This document shows positions 27,429 through 36,179 of a DNA stretch of 64,000 nucleotides, one piece after another. The notes beneath the pieces are model-generated. The model did not search any database and had not been told where the DNA came from. It saw nothing but the letters and a program-made list of their open reading frames with translations. Source of the DNA: Novosphingobium pokkalii (lineage in GTDB: Bacteria > Pseudomonadota > Alphaproteobacteria > Sphingomonadales > Sphingomonadaceae); the NCBI RefSeq assembly GCF_014652855.1, contig NZ_BMZP01000006.1:35584-99583 (forward strand). The letters are read 5' to 3'. How positions within the stretch are numbered: position 1 is the first letter of the stretch; each line of letters begins with the position of its first letter. The translations under genes and the position numbers were made by a program.

Positions 27429-28949
27429 ATGTTGCAGGAAGCCATGACCAAGTTTTCGGCGCAAAGCCCGATCAAGGCCAAGTTCGACAACTTCATCGGA
27501 GGCAAATGGGTTGCTCCGGTTCGGGGCCAGTATTTCGACAATGTCTCGCCGGTCACCGGCAAGCCGGTGTGCCAGGTGGCGCGCGGCACGGCCGAGGACA
27601 TCGAGCTGGCCCTCGATGCCGCGCACAAGGCGCGCGAGGCCTGGGGCCGCACCTCACCCGCCGATCGCGCCAACATCCTGCTCAAGGTGGCGCAGCGGAT
27701 GGAAGACAACCTCGACATGCTGGCGATGGTCGAAACCATCGACAACGGCAAGCCGATCCGCGAGACGACCGCAGCCGACGTGCCGCTGGCGATCGACCAC
27801 TTCCGCTATTTCGCCGCATGCGTACGCAGCCAGGAAGGCACGCTGGGCGAAATCGACCACGACACTGTCGCCTATCACTATCACGAGCCGCTGGGCGTGG
27901 TCGGCCAGATCATTCCGTGGAACTTCCCGCTGCTCATGGCGGCGTGGAAGCTGGCCCCTGCCCTGGCCGCCGGCAACTGCGTGGTGCTCAAGCCCGCCGA
28001 ACAGACGCCGATGTCGATCCTGGTGCTGGCCGAACTGATTGCCGACATCCTGCCCGAAGGCACGCTCAACATCGTCAACGGCTTTGGCATCGAGGCGGGC
28101 AAGCCGCTGGCCACCAGCAAGCGCATCGCCAAGATCGCCTTCACCGGCGAGACCTCCACCGGCCGTCTGATCATGCAATATGCCAGCGAAAACCTGATCC
28201 CGGTGACGCTGGAACTGGGCGGCAAGAGCCCCAACATCTTCTTTGCCGACGTGATGGACGCCGACGACGACTATTTCGACAAGGTGCTCGAAGGCTTTGC
28301 CATGTTCGGCCTGAACCAGGGCGAAGTGTGCACCTGCCCATCGCGCGCGCTGGTGCAGGAATCGATCTATGAAAAGTTCATGGAACGCGCCGTGGCCCGC
28401 GTGCAGAAGATCCGCCAGGGCAGCCCGCTCGATCCGGCCACGATGATCGGCGCGCAGGCTTCCAACGAGCAGCTCGAAAAGATCCTGTCCTATATCGACA
28501 TCGGCCGCAATGAAGGCGCCAAGGTCTTGACGGGCGGCAGCCGCGCCACGCTCGGCGGCGACCTGGCCGATGGCTATTACGTGACGCCCACGATCCTGGA
28601 AGGCCACAACAAGATGCGCGTGTTCCAGGAGGAAATCTTTGGCCCCGTGCTGGCCGTCACCACGTTCAAGGACGAAGCCGAAGCCCTGGCCATCGCCAAC
28701 GACACCCAGTTCGGCCTGGGCGCGGGCGTGTGGACCCGCAACGGCAACCGCGCTTATCGCTTTGGCCGCGAAATCCAGGCCGGGCGCGTGTGGACCAACT
28801 GCTATCACCTCTATCCCGCGCACGCCGCGTTCGGGGGCTACAAGCAGTCGGGCATTGGCCGCGAAACCCACAAGATGATGCTCGATCACTATCAGCAGAC
28901 CAAGAACCTGCTGGTCAGCTACAGCACCAAGGCGCTCGGCTTCTTCTGA
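27429..28949 (+). CDS. exaC: Aldehyde dehydrogenase, acetaldehyde (ExaC) type
   Basis: NAD-dependent oxidation of acetaldehyde or similar short aldehydes to the acid, the step after alcohol oxidation by the quinoprotein at 34005. The 506-residue protein has [22 protein letters not shown] (cofactor entry), FTGETSTGR, the catalytic Glu in LELGGKSPN, and the catalytic Cys in [19 protein letters not shown] and the C-terminal [13 protein letters not shown] are typical of the ExaC/AcoD branch. AAGGAGAGG stands a few bases before the ATG. A DUF779 gene follows, as often seen with this branch. Ethanol-type substrates are inferred from the neighbours. Confidence 0.9.
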   Translation: MLQEAMTKFSAQSPIKAKFDNFIGGKWVAPVRGQYFDNVSPVTGKPVCQVARGTAEDIELALDAAHKAREAWGRTSPADRANILLKVAQRMEDNLDMLAMVETIDNGKPIRETTAADVPLAIDHFRYFAACVRSQEGTLGEIDHDTVAYHYHEPLGVVGQIIPWNFPLLMAAWKLAPALAAGNCVVLKPAEQTPMSILVLAELIADILPEGTLNIVNGFGIEAGKPLATSKRIAKIAFTGETSTGRLIMQYASENLIPVTLELGGKSPNIFFADVMDADDDYFDKVLEGFAMFGLNQGEVCTCPSRALVQESIYEKFMERAVARVQKIRQGSPLDPATMIGAQASNEQLEKILSYIDIGRNEGAKVLTGGSRATLGGDLADGYYVTPTILEGHNKMRVFQEEIFGPVLAVTTFKDEAEALAIANDTQFGLGAGVWTRNGNRAYRFGREIQAGRVWTNCYHLYPAHAAFGGYKQSGIGRETHKMMLDHYQQTKNLLVSYSTKALGFF

Positions 28950-28965
28950 TCGGGCCGCGACGAAA

Positions 28966-28993
28966 GGCACCCCCGGCGGACATCTGGGGTGCC
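28966..28993 (+). terminator. 8-bp hairpin after aldehyde dehydrogenase
   Basis: GGCACCCC at 28966-28973 pairs with GGGGTGCC at 28986-28993, 16 bases after the stop codon. It is the first of two hairpins in the 117-base gap before the DUF779 gene. Confidence 0.45.
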
Positions 28994-29000
28994 TGTTCCG

Positions 29001-29036
29001 GGGCGGGTGTCGCAAGGCGCCCGCCCTGTTTCGTTT
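29001..29036 (+). terminator. Candidate rho-independent terminator
   Basis: GGGCGGG at 29001-29007 pairs with CCCGCCC at 29020-29026, followed by the T-rich TGTTTCGTTT. Shape and tail fit an intrinsic terminator or attenuator between the aldehyde dehydrogenase and DUF779 genes. Confidence 0.6.
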
Positions 29037-29066
29037 GCCCCGTTTTTGTTCGCCAAGGTAAGCGCA

Positions 29067-29462
29067 ATGCCCGAGCTTCCGCCCCGCGTTCTTTCCACCC
29101 CCGCCGCCGATGCGTGGATCGCGCGGCTGACGGCGGCGCACGGCCCGCTGATGTTTCACCAGTCGGGCGGGTGCTGCGACGGTTCGGTGCCGATGTGCTA
29201 TCCGCGCGGGGAGTTCAAGGTGGGCGGGCAGGATGTGCTGCTGGGCCACGTCGCCGGAGACGTGCCGGTGTGGATCGGCGCGCCGCAATTTGAATATTGG
29301 CGCCACACCCAGGTCATTCTTGACGTTGCGCCGGGGCGCGGAGCGGGCATGTCTCTGGAAACGCCCGAGGGCATCCGCTTCCTGACGCAATCGCGCCTGT
29401 TCACCGATGCCGAGGCGCAAGCCCTGGACGCCGCCGGCGAACCGCCGCGCGGGCAATCCTGA
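29067..29462 (+). CDS. DUF779 protein, aldehyde dehydrogenase partner
   Basis: The 131-residue protein belongs to DUF779, usually encoded beside acetaldehyde dehydrogenases. It has the conserved FHQSGGCCDGSVPMCYP cysteine cluster and GAPQFEYWRHTQVILDV. Paired and nearby cysteines suggest a redox or metal role, but no activity is established. The ATG at 29067 gives the family N-terminus; the ORF extends upstream through the terminator-like hairpins. A weak AAGG lies 7-10 bases before the start. Confidence 0.82.
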   Translation: MPELPPRVLSTPAADAWIARLTAAHGPLMFHQSGGCCDGSVPMCYPRGEFKVGGQDVLLGHVAGDVPVWIGAPQFEYWRHTQVILDVAPGRGAGMSLETPEGIRFLTQSRLFTDAEAQALDAAGEPPRGQS

Positions 29463-29584
29463 GCGCGCCCTCAGATTTTTGTGCCACAGCCCTTTCGCAT
29501 GCCGGCCGAAGCATTGTATTGTGACACTGCCTTGCTAGAAACAAAGCAGCCATAACAAGACAATATCGGCGATGGGAGAGTGCC

Positions 29585-30760
29585 GTGGATATTCGCACCT
29601 GCGAGGTTGGCGTGGCATCATCCCATGCATCCGATCCCTTCGAGGCCTTTGCCCAGATGGGCCGTACCATCGACCCGGAGCATCTCGCCGGCGCGGTCAT
29701 GTTCTGCTCTCACCGCTATGACCGCGAGGCCTTGGCCCGCGCCGCGCGCGGCTGGGCAATGGAACGCTTTCCGATGATCGGCTGCACCAGTTCGGGCGAG
29801 CTGACCGAGGCAGGCTATGACGAGGATTCGATCAGCCTGATCGGCTTTCCCGCCGAGAGCTTTCACATGGTCAGCCACCGGTTCGACGATCTGGCCCATT
29901 TCGATGCGAGTGCGGCGCGGGCGGCCGTGCGCGATCTGGTGGCGCGGGCGGAAGTGGCCAGCGAGACGCTGGCGCTGCGCGCCATGGGGCGCCGCGTCAA
30001 CCATGCCGCGCTGTTCCTGGTCGATGGCCTGTCGCACAGCGAGGAACTGCTGGCGATGACCGTGCAGGACGCCTTGGGCGAGATTCCGCTGGTCGGCGGA
30101 TCGTCGGGCGACGGGCTGATGTTCAAGGAAACCGGCATCTATTCCGACGGGGCGTTTCACGCCGCCGGGGCAGTGGTGGCGATCCTGTCCACCACGCGGC
30201 CGCTGCACGTGTTCCGCCGCCAGCACTACAAGCCCGGCGCGGTGAAGATGGTGGTGACCGGCGCGGATGCCGGCGCGCGCCGCGTGACCGAGATCAATGC
30301 CGAACCGGCAGCGCAGGAATACTTGCGCCTGGTGGGCGAAATCCATGCGGGGATCGACCCGAGCCAGCCCGACACGGCGCTGTTTGCCGCCTGCCCGCCG
30401 ATGGTCCGTGCCGGTGGCGACTACCACGTGCGCGCCGTGCAGACCGCCCATGCCGATGGCAGCCTGACGTTCTATTGCGCGATCGACGAAGGCATCGTGC
30501 TGACTCTGGGCGAACCGGTGGACCAGCTCGAAAGCCTGAACGCCACGATGGCGGAAATCCGCGAGGCCGTGGGCGAGATCGATCACATCATCGCGTTCGA
30601 CTGCGTGCTCAACCGCATCAATGCGGAACGGCGCCAGTTGGGGCGGCCGATTTCGGAAATCTATCGCCGCCACGGCGTGGTCGGTTTCAACACCTATGGC
30701 GAACAGTTTCACGCGCTGCACGTGAACCAGACGTTCAGCGGGCTGGCCATCGGGCGATGA
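29585..30760 (+). CDS. FIST-domain sensory protein (NosP-like)
   Basis: The 391-residue cytoplasmic protein has FIST_N (about 25-220: GAVMFCSHRYDREALARAARGW, IGCTSSGELTEAGYDEDS, GGSSGDGLMFKETG) and FIST_C (about 230-370: INAEPAAQEYLRLVG, ECA-like DCVLNRI, VGFNTYGEQFHALHVNQTF). FIST proteins bind small ligands; Pseudomonas NosP binds haem and senses nitric oxide with the kinase NahK. The GTG at 29585 has GGGAGAG four bases before it. Its stop overlaps the kinase start as ATGA, so the two probably form a sensor pair. Haem binding is not shown by sequence; amino acids are another known FIST ligand guess. Confidence 0.87.
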   Translation: MDIRTCEVGVASSHASDPFEAFAQMGRTIDPEHLAGAVMFCSHRYDREALARAARGWAMERFPMIGCTSSGELTEAGYDEDSISLIGFPAESFHMVSHRFDDLAHFDASAARAAVRDLVARAEVASETLALRAMGRRVNHAALFLVDGLSHSEELLAMTVQDALGEIPLVGGSSGDGLMFKETGIYSDGAFHAAGAVVAILSTTRPLHVFRRQHYKPGAVKMVVTGADAGARRVTEINAEPAAQEYLRLVGEIHAGIDPSQPDTALFAACPPMVRAGGDYHVRAVQTAHADGSLTFYCAIDEGIVLTLGEPVDQLESLNATMAEIREAVGEIDHIIAFDCVLNRINAERRQLGRPISEIYRRHGVVGFNTYGEQFHALHVNQTFSGLAIGR

Positions 30761-33015
30761 GCACCGCCCCGCCCGACCTGTCACAGGCGCCAGAGCAGCG
30801 CATCGCGCAGCTTGAGGAAGAACTGCGCAAGCTGCGCAAGATCAACGCCACGCTGATCGACCGGGTCGAACGGTCGAGCGACCTGTCGCACTCCGCCTTC
30901 TCGATGTTCGAGCGCGCGATCACCCTGGAGCAACTGGTGCGCGACCGCACCCGCGCGCTGGAACAGGCGATGGGCGAACTCGCCACGGTCAATGCCAAGC
31001 TGGCCCAGGCCCATGCCACGGCGGAAGCGGCGCAGATCCGCCTGCGCGACGCGATCGAGTCGATCAACGAGGGCTTTGCCCTGTTCGACGCCGAAGACCG
31101 CCTTGTGCTCTATAACGAGGCCTATACCGGCTTCTGGCCGGAAGTGGCCGAACTGCTGCCCGAAAATCCCACGTTTCACGAGATCATCAGCCTGGTGGCG
31201 CAGCAGCGGCGGCCGGCCAGTGCCCTTTCCGCGCCCGACCGCTGGGTATCGGACCGGCTGGCGCGCCATGCCGTGGCATCGGGCGGGCATGTCCAGGCGC
31301 TGTCTGATGGCCGCTGGATCCAGATCAACGAGTTGCGCACCAGCGAAGGCGGCATCGTCGGCATCTATACCGACATCACCGAGGCCAAGGCCGAAGACGC
31401 CCGCGCCCGTGCCCGCGACCTGGCCGAGCAGAACCTCGCGTTGCAGGCCTTGCTCGACAATCTGGTGGAAGGGGTCTGCATGTTCGATGCCGACCGCCGC
31501 CTCACCGCCTGGAACGGGGCGCTGCAACGCCTGCTCGGCCTGGCCGGAGACGCCAGCACCGCACTGGGCCAGCACGCGGACCTGGTGCGCTTCTGTACGC
31601 AGAACCTGGCGATGGACGGGGCTGATGTGCTGGCCTGGCGCACCGAGGCCGAAGGCACCGTGCGCAACCGCCTGTGCCAGGTGGGCGAGCGCATCTGGGA
31701 AGTGCGCACCACCGCCACCGCGCTGGGCGGCATGGTCGTGGGTTTCCTCGATGTGACCGAGCCGACCACCGCGCGGCAAATGTTGCAAGACACCGCCGAG
31801 ACGCTGGAACGCCGCGTGGCCGAGCGCACCACCGAACTGACGGCGCTGAACCGGCGGCTGGCCTCGGAAGTGACCGAACGCCGCGCGATCGAGGCCCAAC
31901 TGCTGGAGGCCAAGACCGCCGCGGAAATGGCCAACCGATCCAAGACCAGCTTTCTGGCGGCGGCCAGCCATGACTTGCTTCAGCCGCTCAATGCCGCGCG
32001 GCTGTTCATCGCCGCGCTCACCGAACGGCGCCTGGCCCTGCCCACGCGCGCGCTGGTCAACCAGGCGTCCACCTCGCTCAATTCGGTGGAAGACCTGCTG
32101 GAAACCCTGTTCGAGATTTCGCGGCTCGATGCCGGGGCGATCACGCCCAACCTCACCGACGTGAACCTGGCGGCGCTGCTGGCCACCTTGCAGACCGAAT
32201 TTGCCCCCTCTGCGCGGGCGGCCGGGCTGACGTTTACCGTGGCGGCCGAGCCCGTCTGGGTGCGCAGCGACGCGCGCCTGTTGCGCCGCATCCTGCAAAA
32301 CCTGGTGTCCAACGCGATTCGCTATACCGCGAGCGGGCAAGTGCGCGTCAGCACAGACTGCCCGGCGCCGGGACAAGTGCGGATCAGCGTGGCAGACACC
32401 GGGCCGGGCATCCCCCACGACCAGCAGGAGCGCATCTTCGAGGAATTCCGCCGCCTGGACCACAGCCACCGCATCCCCGGCAAGGGGCTGGGCCTGGCCA
32501 TCGTGCGCCGCGCCACGGCCATGTTGCAGCATTCGCTGGAACTGACGTCCGACACCGGCGCGGGCGCCTGCTTTGCCGTGACCGTACCGCTGGGCGAAAG
32601 CCAGGCCGATACCGCCCCGGTCCCGGCCAAGCCGACGCGGGACCGCGCCATCCAGGGGCGACGCATCCTGGTGATCGACAATGAAACCCAGATCCAGCTT
32701 GGTATGGAAACGCTGCTCACCGGCTGGGGCTGCCAGGTTCTGGTCGCCGGCAGTGGCCCGGCCGCGATCGACCGGCTCGGGGCCGACGCGCCAGACGTGA
32801 TCATCGCCGATTTCCACCTCGACCATGCGGAAACCGGCGACCAGGCAGTGCACGACGTGCGCGCCAGCCTGGGCCGCAGCGTGCCCGCGATCATCATTTC
32901 GGCCGACCGCAGCGAGGAATTGAAAGAGCGCCTGTCTGGCCAAAAGCTGCCGCTGCTGGGCAAGCCGGTCAAGCCGGCGCAACTGCGCGCGCTGTTGCAG
33001 ACAATGATGCACTGA
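30757..33015 (+). CDS. PAS hybrid histidine kinase (NahK/ErcS'-like)
   Basis: Soluble hybrid kinase of 752 residues. It has an N-terminal coiled coil (about 10-95), PAS 1 (96-210, SINEGFALFDAEDRLVLYN), PAS 2 (228-340, LVEGVCMFDADRRLTAWN), a second coiled coil, HisKA with His405 in AASHDLLQPLNAARLF, HATPase_c (NLVSNAIRY, GKGLGLAIVRRA), and a receiver with Asp685 in IIADFHLD. This layout, including the unusual SHDLLQPLNAARLF box, matches the Pseudomonas kinase beside ErbR and NosP that helps control ethanol oxidation. It overlaps the FIST gene by ATGA. The likely phosphate target is the LuxR regulator at 33178. Confidence 0.87.
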   Translation: MSTAPPDLSQAPEQRIAQLEEELRKLRKINATLIDRVERSSDLSHSAFSMFERAITLEQLVRDRTRALEQAMGELATVNAKLAQAHATAEAAQIRLRDAIESINEGFALFDAEDRLVLYNEAYTGFWPEVAELLPENPTFHEIISLVAQQRRPASALSAPDRWVSDRLARHAVASGGHVQALSDGRWIQINELRTSEGGIVGIYTDITEAKAEDARARARDLAEQNLALQALLDNLVEGVCMFDADRRLTAWNGALQRLLGLAGDASTALGQHADLVRFCTQNLAMDGADVLAWRTEAEGTVRNRLCQVGERIWEVRTTATALGGMVVGFLDVTEPTTARQMLQDTAETLERRVAERTTELTALNRRLASEVTERRAIEAQLLEAKTAAEMANRSKTSFLAAASHDLLQPLNAARLFIAALTERRLALPTRALVNQASTSLNSVEDLLETLFEISRLDAGAITPNLTDVNLAALLATLQTEFAPSARAAGLTFTVAAEPVWVRSDARLLRRILQNLVSNAIRYTASGQVRVSTDCPAPGQVRISVADTGPGIPHDQQERIFEEFRRLDHSHRIPGKGLGLAIVRRATAMLQHSLELTSDTGAGACFAVTVPLGESQADTAPVPAKPTRDRAIQGRRILVIDNETQIQLGMETLLTGWGCQVLVAGSGPAAIDRLGADAPDVIIADFHLDHAETGDQAVHDVRASLGRSVPAIIISADRSEELKERLSGQKLPLLGKPVKPAQLRALLQTMMH

Positions 33016-33032
33016 ACGGGCGGTGCTTGGCG

Positions 33033-33152
33033 CCCTTCGACAAGCTCAGGACAGGCCCTTTGACAAGCTCAGGACAGGCCCTTCGACAGGCTCAGTGCGA
33101 ACGGAGGCATTTGAAATACCTCTGAAATCCGTTCGGGCTGAGCTTGTCGAAG
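33033..33152. repeat. REP-like cluster between convergent genes
   Basis: Two direct copies of CCCTTCGACAAGCTCAGGACAGG (33033-33055 and 33056-33078, the second with one change), a variant third ending in GAACGG (33079-33104), and an inverted copy at 33129-33152. The third and inverted copies pair over 23 bases with three mismatches, and the bases between form a nested stem. It lies in the 162 bases between the kinase (+) and regulator (-) stops and may end both transcripts. A related copy is at 35984. Confidence 0.8.
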
Positions 33153-33177
33153 CCCCGGGCCCGGCGCTTGCCCAAAC

Positions 33178-33825
33178 TCAGTCGAAGTGCACGCGGTTGG
33201 CCAGGATCACCGCCTGGGTGCGGCTGAACACGCCGAGCTTTTGCAGGATGGCGGAAACGTGCGCCTTCACCGTGGTCAGCGACACATCGAGATCGTGGGC
33301 GATCTGCTTGTTGAGGCGCCCATGCACGAGGTGGTGCAGCACGACTTTCTGCTGCGGGGTCAGGCTGTCGATGCGCGTGCGGATCTGCGCTTCCTCGGCG
33401 CTGGCGGGGGTGTCTTCCAGGCCGGTGTCGGGAATGTAGATTTCGCCGGCCATGACCATGTGCAGCGCATTGACGATGCCGTCGCGCTTCATCGACTTGG
33501 GCAGGAAACCGGCCGCGCCGGCCGAAAGCGCTTCCTGCACCAGGGCGCGATCGAAGCTGCCCGAAACCATCAGCACCGGGACCATCGGAAAGGCCTCGCG
33601 CAGTTGCACCAGGCCGGACAGGCGCGTGGCATCGGGCATGTTGAGATCGAGCAGGACCAGGTCGCACTCGCCATGTTCGGCAAGCACGGTGCAGGCTTCC
33701 TCCACCCCGGCGGCCTCGAGAATGTCGCAGGCCTCGAACGTGATCGCCAGAAGGCTGCGCAACCCATCGCGCACCAGCGGGTGATCGTCGACAACCAGGA
33801 TGCGTTCGGGCGTGGCATTGGCCAT
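33178..33825 (-). CDS. LuxR-family response regulator (ErbR/AgmR-like)
   Basis: The 215-residue regulator has a receiver (ILVVDDH, phosphoacceptor Asp60 in LVLLDLNMP, KSM near 111) and a LuxR-type helix-turn-helix (LTPQQKVVLHHLVHGRLNKQIAHDLDVSLTTVKAHVSAILQKLGV). The ATG at 33825 starts the standard receiver; a longer frame upstream reads low-complexity sequence. It is convergent with the FIST-kinase pair and next to the quinoprotein gene. In Pseudomonas, similar regulators (ErbR) turn on PQQ and ethanol-oxidation genes, so it is the best candidate for binding the motif found in five promoters here. Confidence 0.86.
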   Translation of the reverse strand: MANATPERILVVDDHPLVRDGLRSLLAITFEACDILEAAGVEEACTVLAEHGECDLVLLDLNMPDATRLSGLVQLREAFPMVPVLMVSGSFDRALVQEALSAGAAGFLPKSMKRDGIVNALHMVMAGEIYIPDTGLEDTPASAEEAQIRTRIDSLTPQQKVVLHHLVHGRLNKQIAHDLDVSLTTVKAHVSAILQKLGVFSRTQAVILANRVHFD

Positions 33826-34004
33826 GGCCGCACTATCGGCCGGCCGTGGCGAAATGCAAGAGGGGGCCGCCACGAGCCGAACCCGCAGCGGTGTGCGGAG
33901 CCCGCCGCCTTCCCCGGCAGGCCCCGCAACGGCCCGGGGCACTGTTCCCAGCGCCCCGGTGAAGGGCAGGGGGCGGGAAGCCCCCCAGCTTCCGCCCCGG
34001 CCCA

Positions 34005-35771
34005 TCATGACTTGGGCAGCTTGAACACCCAGAGCGCGCCGCCCTGGCTGATTTCCTTGAAGGTCTTGGCCACTTCACCGCCCCACAGCGGCACCGCGCC
34101 ACCCCAGCCGGACATGACAGCGACATATTGCTCGCCATCCTGTTCCCAGGTGATCGGCGAACCGACCACGCCCGAGCCGGTGTTGAACTTCCACAGTTCC
34201 TGGCCGGTCTTGGCGTCGAAGGCCTTGAGGTACCCTTCGGGCGTGCCGGTGAACACCAGGCCGCCGGCGGTGGTCATCACGCCGCCCCACAGCGGGGCCT
34301 TGTTCTTGTATTCCCACACGATCTTGCCGGTCTTGGGGTCCATGGCACGCAATGCGCCGATGTGATCCTCGGCAATCGGCTTGATCGTGAAGCTGGCGCC
34401 GAGATAGGCCGCGCCCTTCTTGTAGGCGATCGGCGTGTTCCAGATGTCCATGCCCCAGTCGTTGGACGGGATGTAGAACAGGCCGGTCTGGTCCGAATAG
34501 GCCATCGGCATCCAGTTCTTGCCGCCCAGGAACGAGGGGCTGGCAAACACCGTCTTGCCCTTGGCCTCGCTGCCGCCGGCCATGTCCGGCGCGCCGGGGC
34601 GGTTGTCGTCGATATAGTTGGGGCGGCCGGTCTTGGCGTTGAAGCCGTTGGCCCAGGTCGTCTGCATCACGAACTTGCTGGCGCTGATGAACTTGCCGTT
34701 GGTGCGATCGAGCACGAAGAAATAGCCGTTGCGATCGGCCTTGGCGCCGAGCTTCATCGCCTTGCCGTTGATCGTGGCATCGAAGGGAATGAATTCGTTC
34801 ACCCCGTCAAAGTCCCAGCCATCGTGCGGCGTGGTCTGGTAGTGCCAGACGATCTGGCCATTGTCGGGGTTAATCGCCAGCGTGGAGGCGGTGTATAGGT
34901 TGTCGCCCTGGCGCAAGTGGCTGTTCCACGGCGCCGGGTTGCCGGTGCCGAAGAAGATCAGGTTGGTTTCCGGGTCATAGGTGCCGCCCAGCCAGGTGGC
35001 GCCGCCGCCGGTCTTCCACAAGTCGCCCGGCCAAGTGGCGTTGAGCTTGCCGGTCATGCCGTTGGGCTGTCCGCGCAGGGTGCCCATGTGGCCTTCGATC
35101 ACCGGCCGCGTCCACACCAGCTCGCCGGTGTTGACATCGCGCGCCTCGACCACGCCGACCGCGCCGAATTCACCGCCCGATACGCCGGTGATGACCAGGC
35201 CCTTGACGATCAGCGGCGCGGCGGTCTGGCTGTAGCCGGCCTGGTAATCGGCCACGGTCTTGTTCCAGATGACCTTGCCGGTCTTGCGGTTGAGCGCCAC
35301 GACATGGGCGTCGAGCGTGCCGAAGATGATCTTGTCGCCATAGATCGCAGCGCCACGGTTGACCACGTCGCAGCAGGGCATGATGCCGTCGGGCAGGCGG
35401 GCATCGTATTCCCACTGCTTTTCCCCGGTGCGCGCGTCGAAGGCGAAGACGCGGGAATAGGAGCCCGTGACATAGATCATGCCGTCATAGACGATTGGCT
35501 GCGATTCCTGGCCGCGCTGCTTTTCCCCGCCGAGCGAGGCGGCAAAGGCCGGCACCATCTTGGCCACGTTGGCGGTGTTGATCTGGGCAAGCGGGCTGAA
35601 CCGGTGCGCCTGCGGCCCCATGCCATAGGTCAGCACATCGCCGGTGGTGGTGGCGTCGGCCATCAGGTCCGCGTCGCCAGGGCCAGCGGCTGGCCCGTCC
35701 GCCAGGGCCGGCGCTGCCACCATCAGGGCCAGCGCGCAGGCGGCCGTCGCCTTGAGAAATCCCTTCATCAT
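34005..35771 (-). CDS. PQQ-dependent alcohol dehydrogenase with lanthanide-type active site
   Basis: Periplasmic quinoprotein of 588 residues that oxidises alcohols and passes electrons to cytochrome c. It has a signal peptide ([16 protein letters not shown]), then an eight-bladed propeller with tryptophan-docking repeats ([21 protein letters not shown]). The adjacent cysteines Cys133-Cys134 form the expected vicinal disulfide. Metal and PQQ ligands are visible as Glu201 (GGEFG), Asn278 (GTGNPAPWN) and the catalytic Asp320. The residue two places on is Asp322 (WDFDG), the extra ligand found in XoxF/ExaF/PedH lanthanide enzymes and absent from calcium ones. GGAGGTG precedes the ATG at 35771. 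No cytochrome domain is fused. Confidence 0.92.
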   Translation of the reverse strand: MMKGFLKATAACALALMVAAPALADGPAAGPGDADLMADATTTGDVLTYGMGPQAHRFSPLAQINTANVAKMVPAFAASLGGEKQRGQESQPIVYDGMIYVTGSYSRVFAFDARTGEKQWEYDARLPDGIMPCCDVVNRGAAIYGDKIIFGTLDAHVVALNRKTGKVIWNKTVADYQAGYSQTAAPLIVKGLVITGVSGGEFGAVGVVEARDVNTGELVWTRPVIEGHMGTLRGQPNGMTGKLNATWPGDLWKTGGGATWLGGTYDPETNLIFFGTGNPAPWNSHLRQGDNLYTASTLAINPDNGQIVWHYQTTPHDGWDFDGVNEFIPFDATINGKAMKLGAKADRNGYFFVLDRTNGKFISASKFVMQTTWANGFNAKTGRPNYIDDNRPGAPDMAGGSEAKGKTVFASPSFLGGKNWMPMAYSDQTGLFYIPSNDWGMDIWNTPIAYKKGAAYLGASFTIKPIAEDHIGALRAMDPKTGKIVWEYKNKAPLWGGVMTTAGGLVFTGTPEGYLKAFDAKTGQELWKFNTGSGVVGSPITWEQDGEQYVAVMSGWGGAVPLWGGEVAKTFKEISQGGALWVFKLPKS

Positions 35772-35917
35772 CACACCTCCGGTTGATCGTTGCGGCCTCT
35801 CGCACGGGCCGGTCACGTTGAGTTGATTCTGGGGGCAGATGGTGGGTTTGCTGCGGCCGGTGCCCCCCCCTGCCCCGCCCACCTTGTGATACAGACCCTA
35901 TTCCATCGCGCGGGCCG

Positions 35918-35938
35918 GGCAATTGGACCTTGGCACTA
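35918..35938 (-). promoter_or_regulatory. Quinoprotein-regulon motif before the PQQ dehydrogenase
   Basis: In the gene's sense, AGTGCCAAGGTCCAATTGCC. It shares CCAAGGT-CAATTGCC, allowing one base, with the site before the aldehyde dehydrogenase. It lies about 150 bases before the start at 35771. Confidence 0.6.
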
Positions 35939-35983
35939 GGTTTGCTGCGGATGGCTGGTGCAGCATGGCGTGGCGCTGGTGCT

Positions 35984-36031
35984 CCTTCGACAGGCTCAGG
36001 ACAGGCCCTTCGACAAGCTCAGGGCGAACGG
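35984..36031. repeat. REP-like repeat, two tandem copies
   Basis: CCTTCGACAGGCTCAGGACAGG followed by CCTTCGACAAGCTCAGGGCGAACGG; the same family as at 33033. It lies in the gap between the quinoprotein promoter and the end of the binding-protein gene. Confidence 0.8.
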
Positions 36032-36058
36032 AAAACCGAGCAGATTCGGCGGCGCTCT

Positions 36059-36150
36059 CCCCTCCTCTTCAGAGGAGGGGTCGGGGGTGGTGCGAAGCCT
36101 TGTGCCAGGTTTCCACCACCCCCCAACCCCCTCCTCTGAAGAGGAGGGGG
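36059..36150. repeat. CCTCCTCT palindrome pair
   Basis: CCCCTCCTCT-tc-AGAGGAGGGG at 36059-36080 and an 11-bp stem version at 36127-36150. The two copies are inverted to each other, so the whole block can fold into one long stem. It starts about 30 bases beyond the stop of the binding-protein gene (36180). A third copy is at 45800. Confidence 0.8.
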
Positions 36151-36179
36151 AGTGAAAGGCCCGCCCGAGGCCGGCTAAC

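Noticed and set aside
33033..33152. CRISPR-like short direct repeats
   Set aside because: Copies are adjacent without unique spacers and one is inverted; they are REP-type palindromes.
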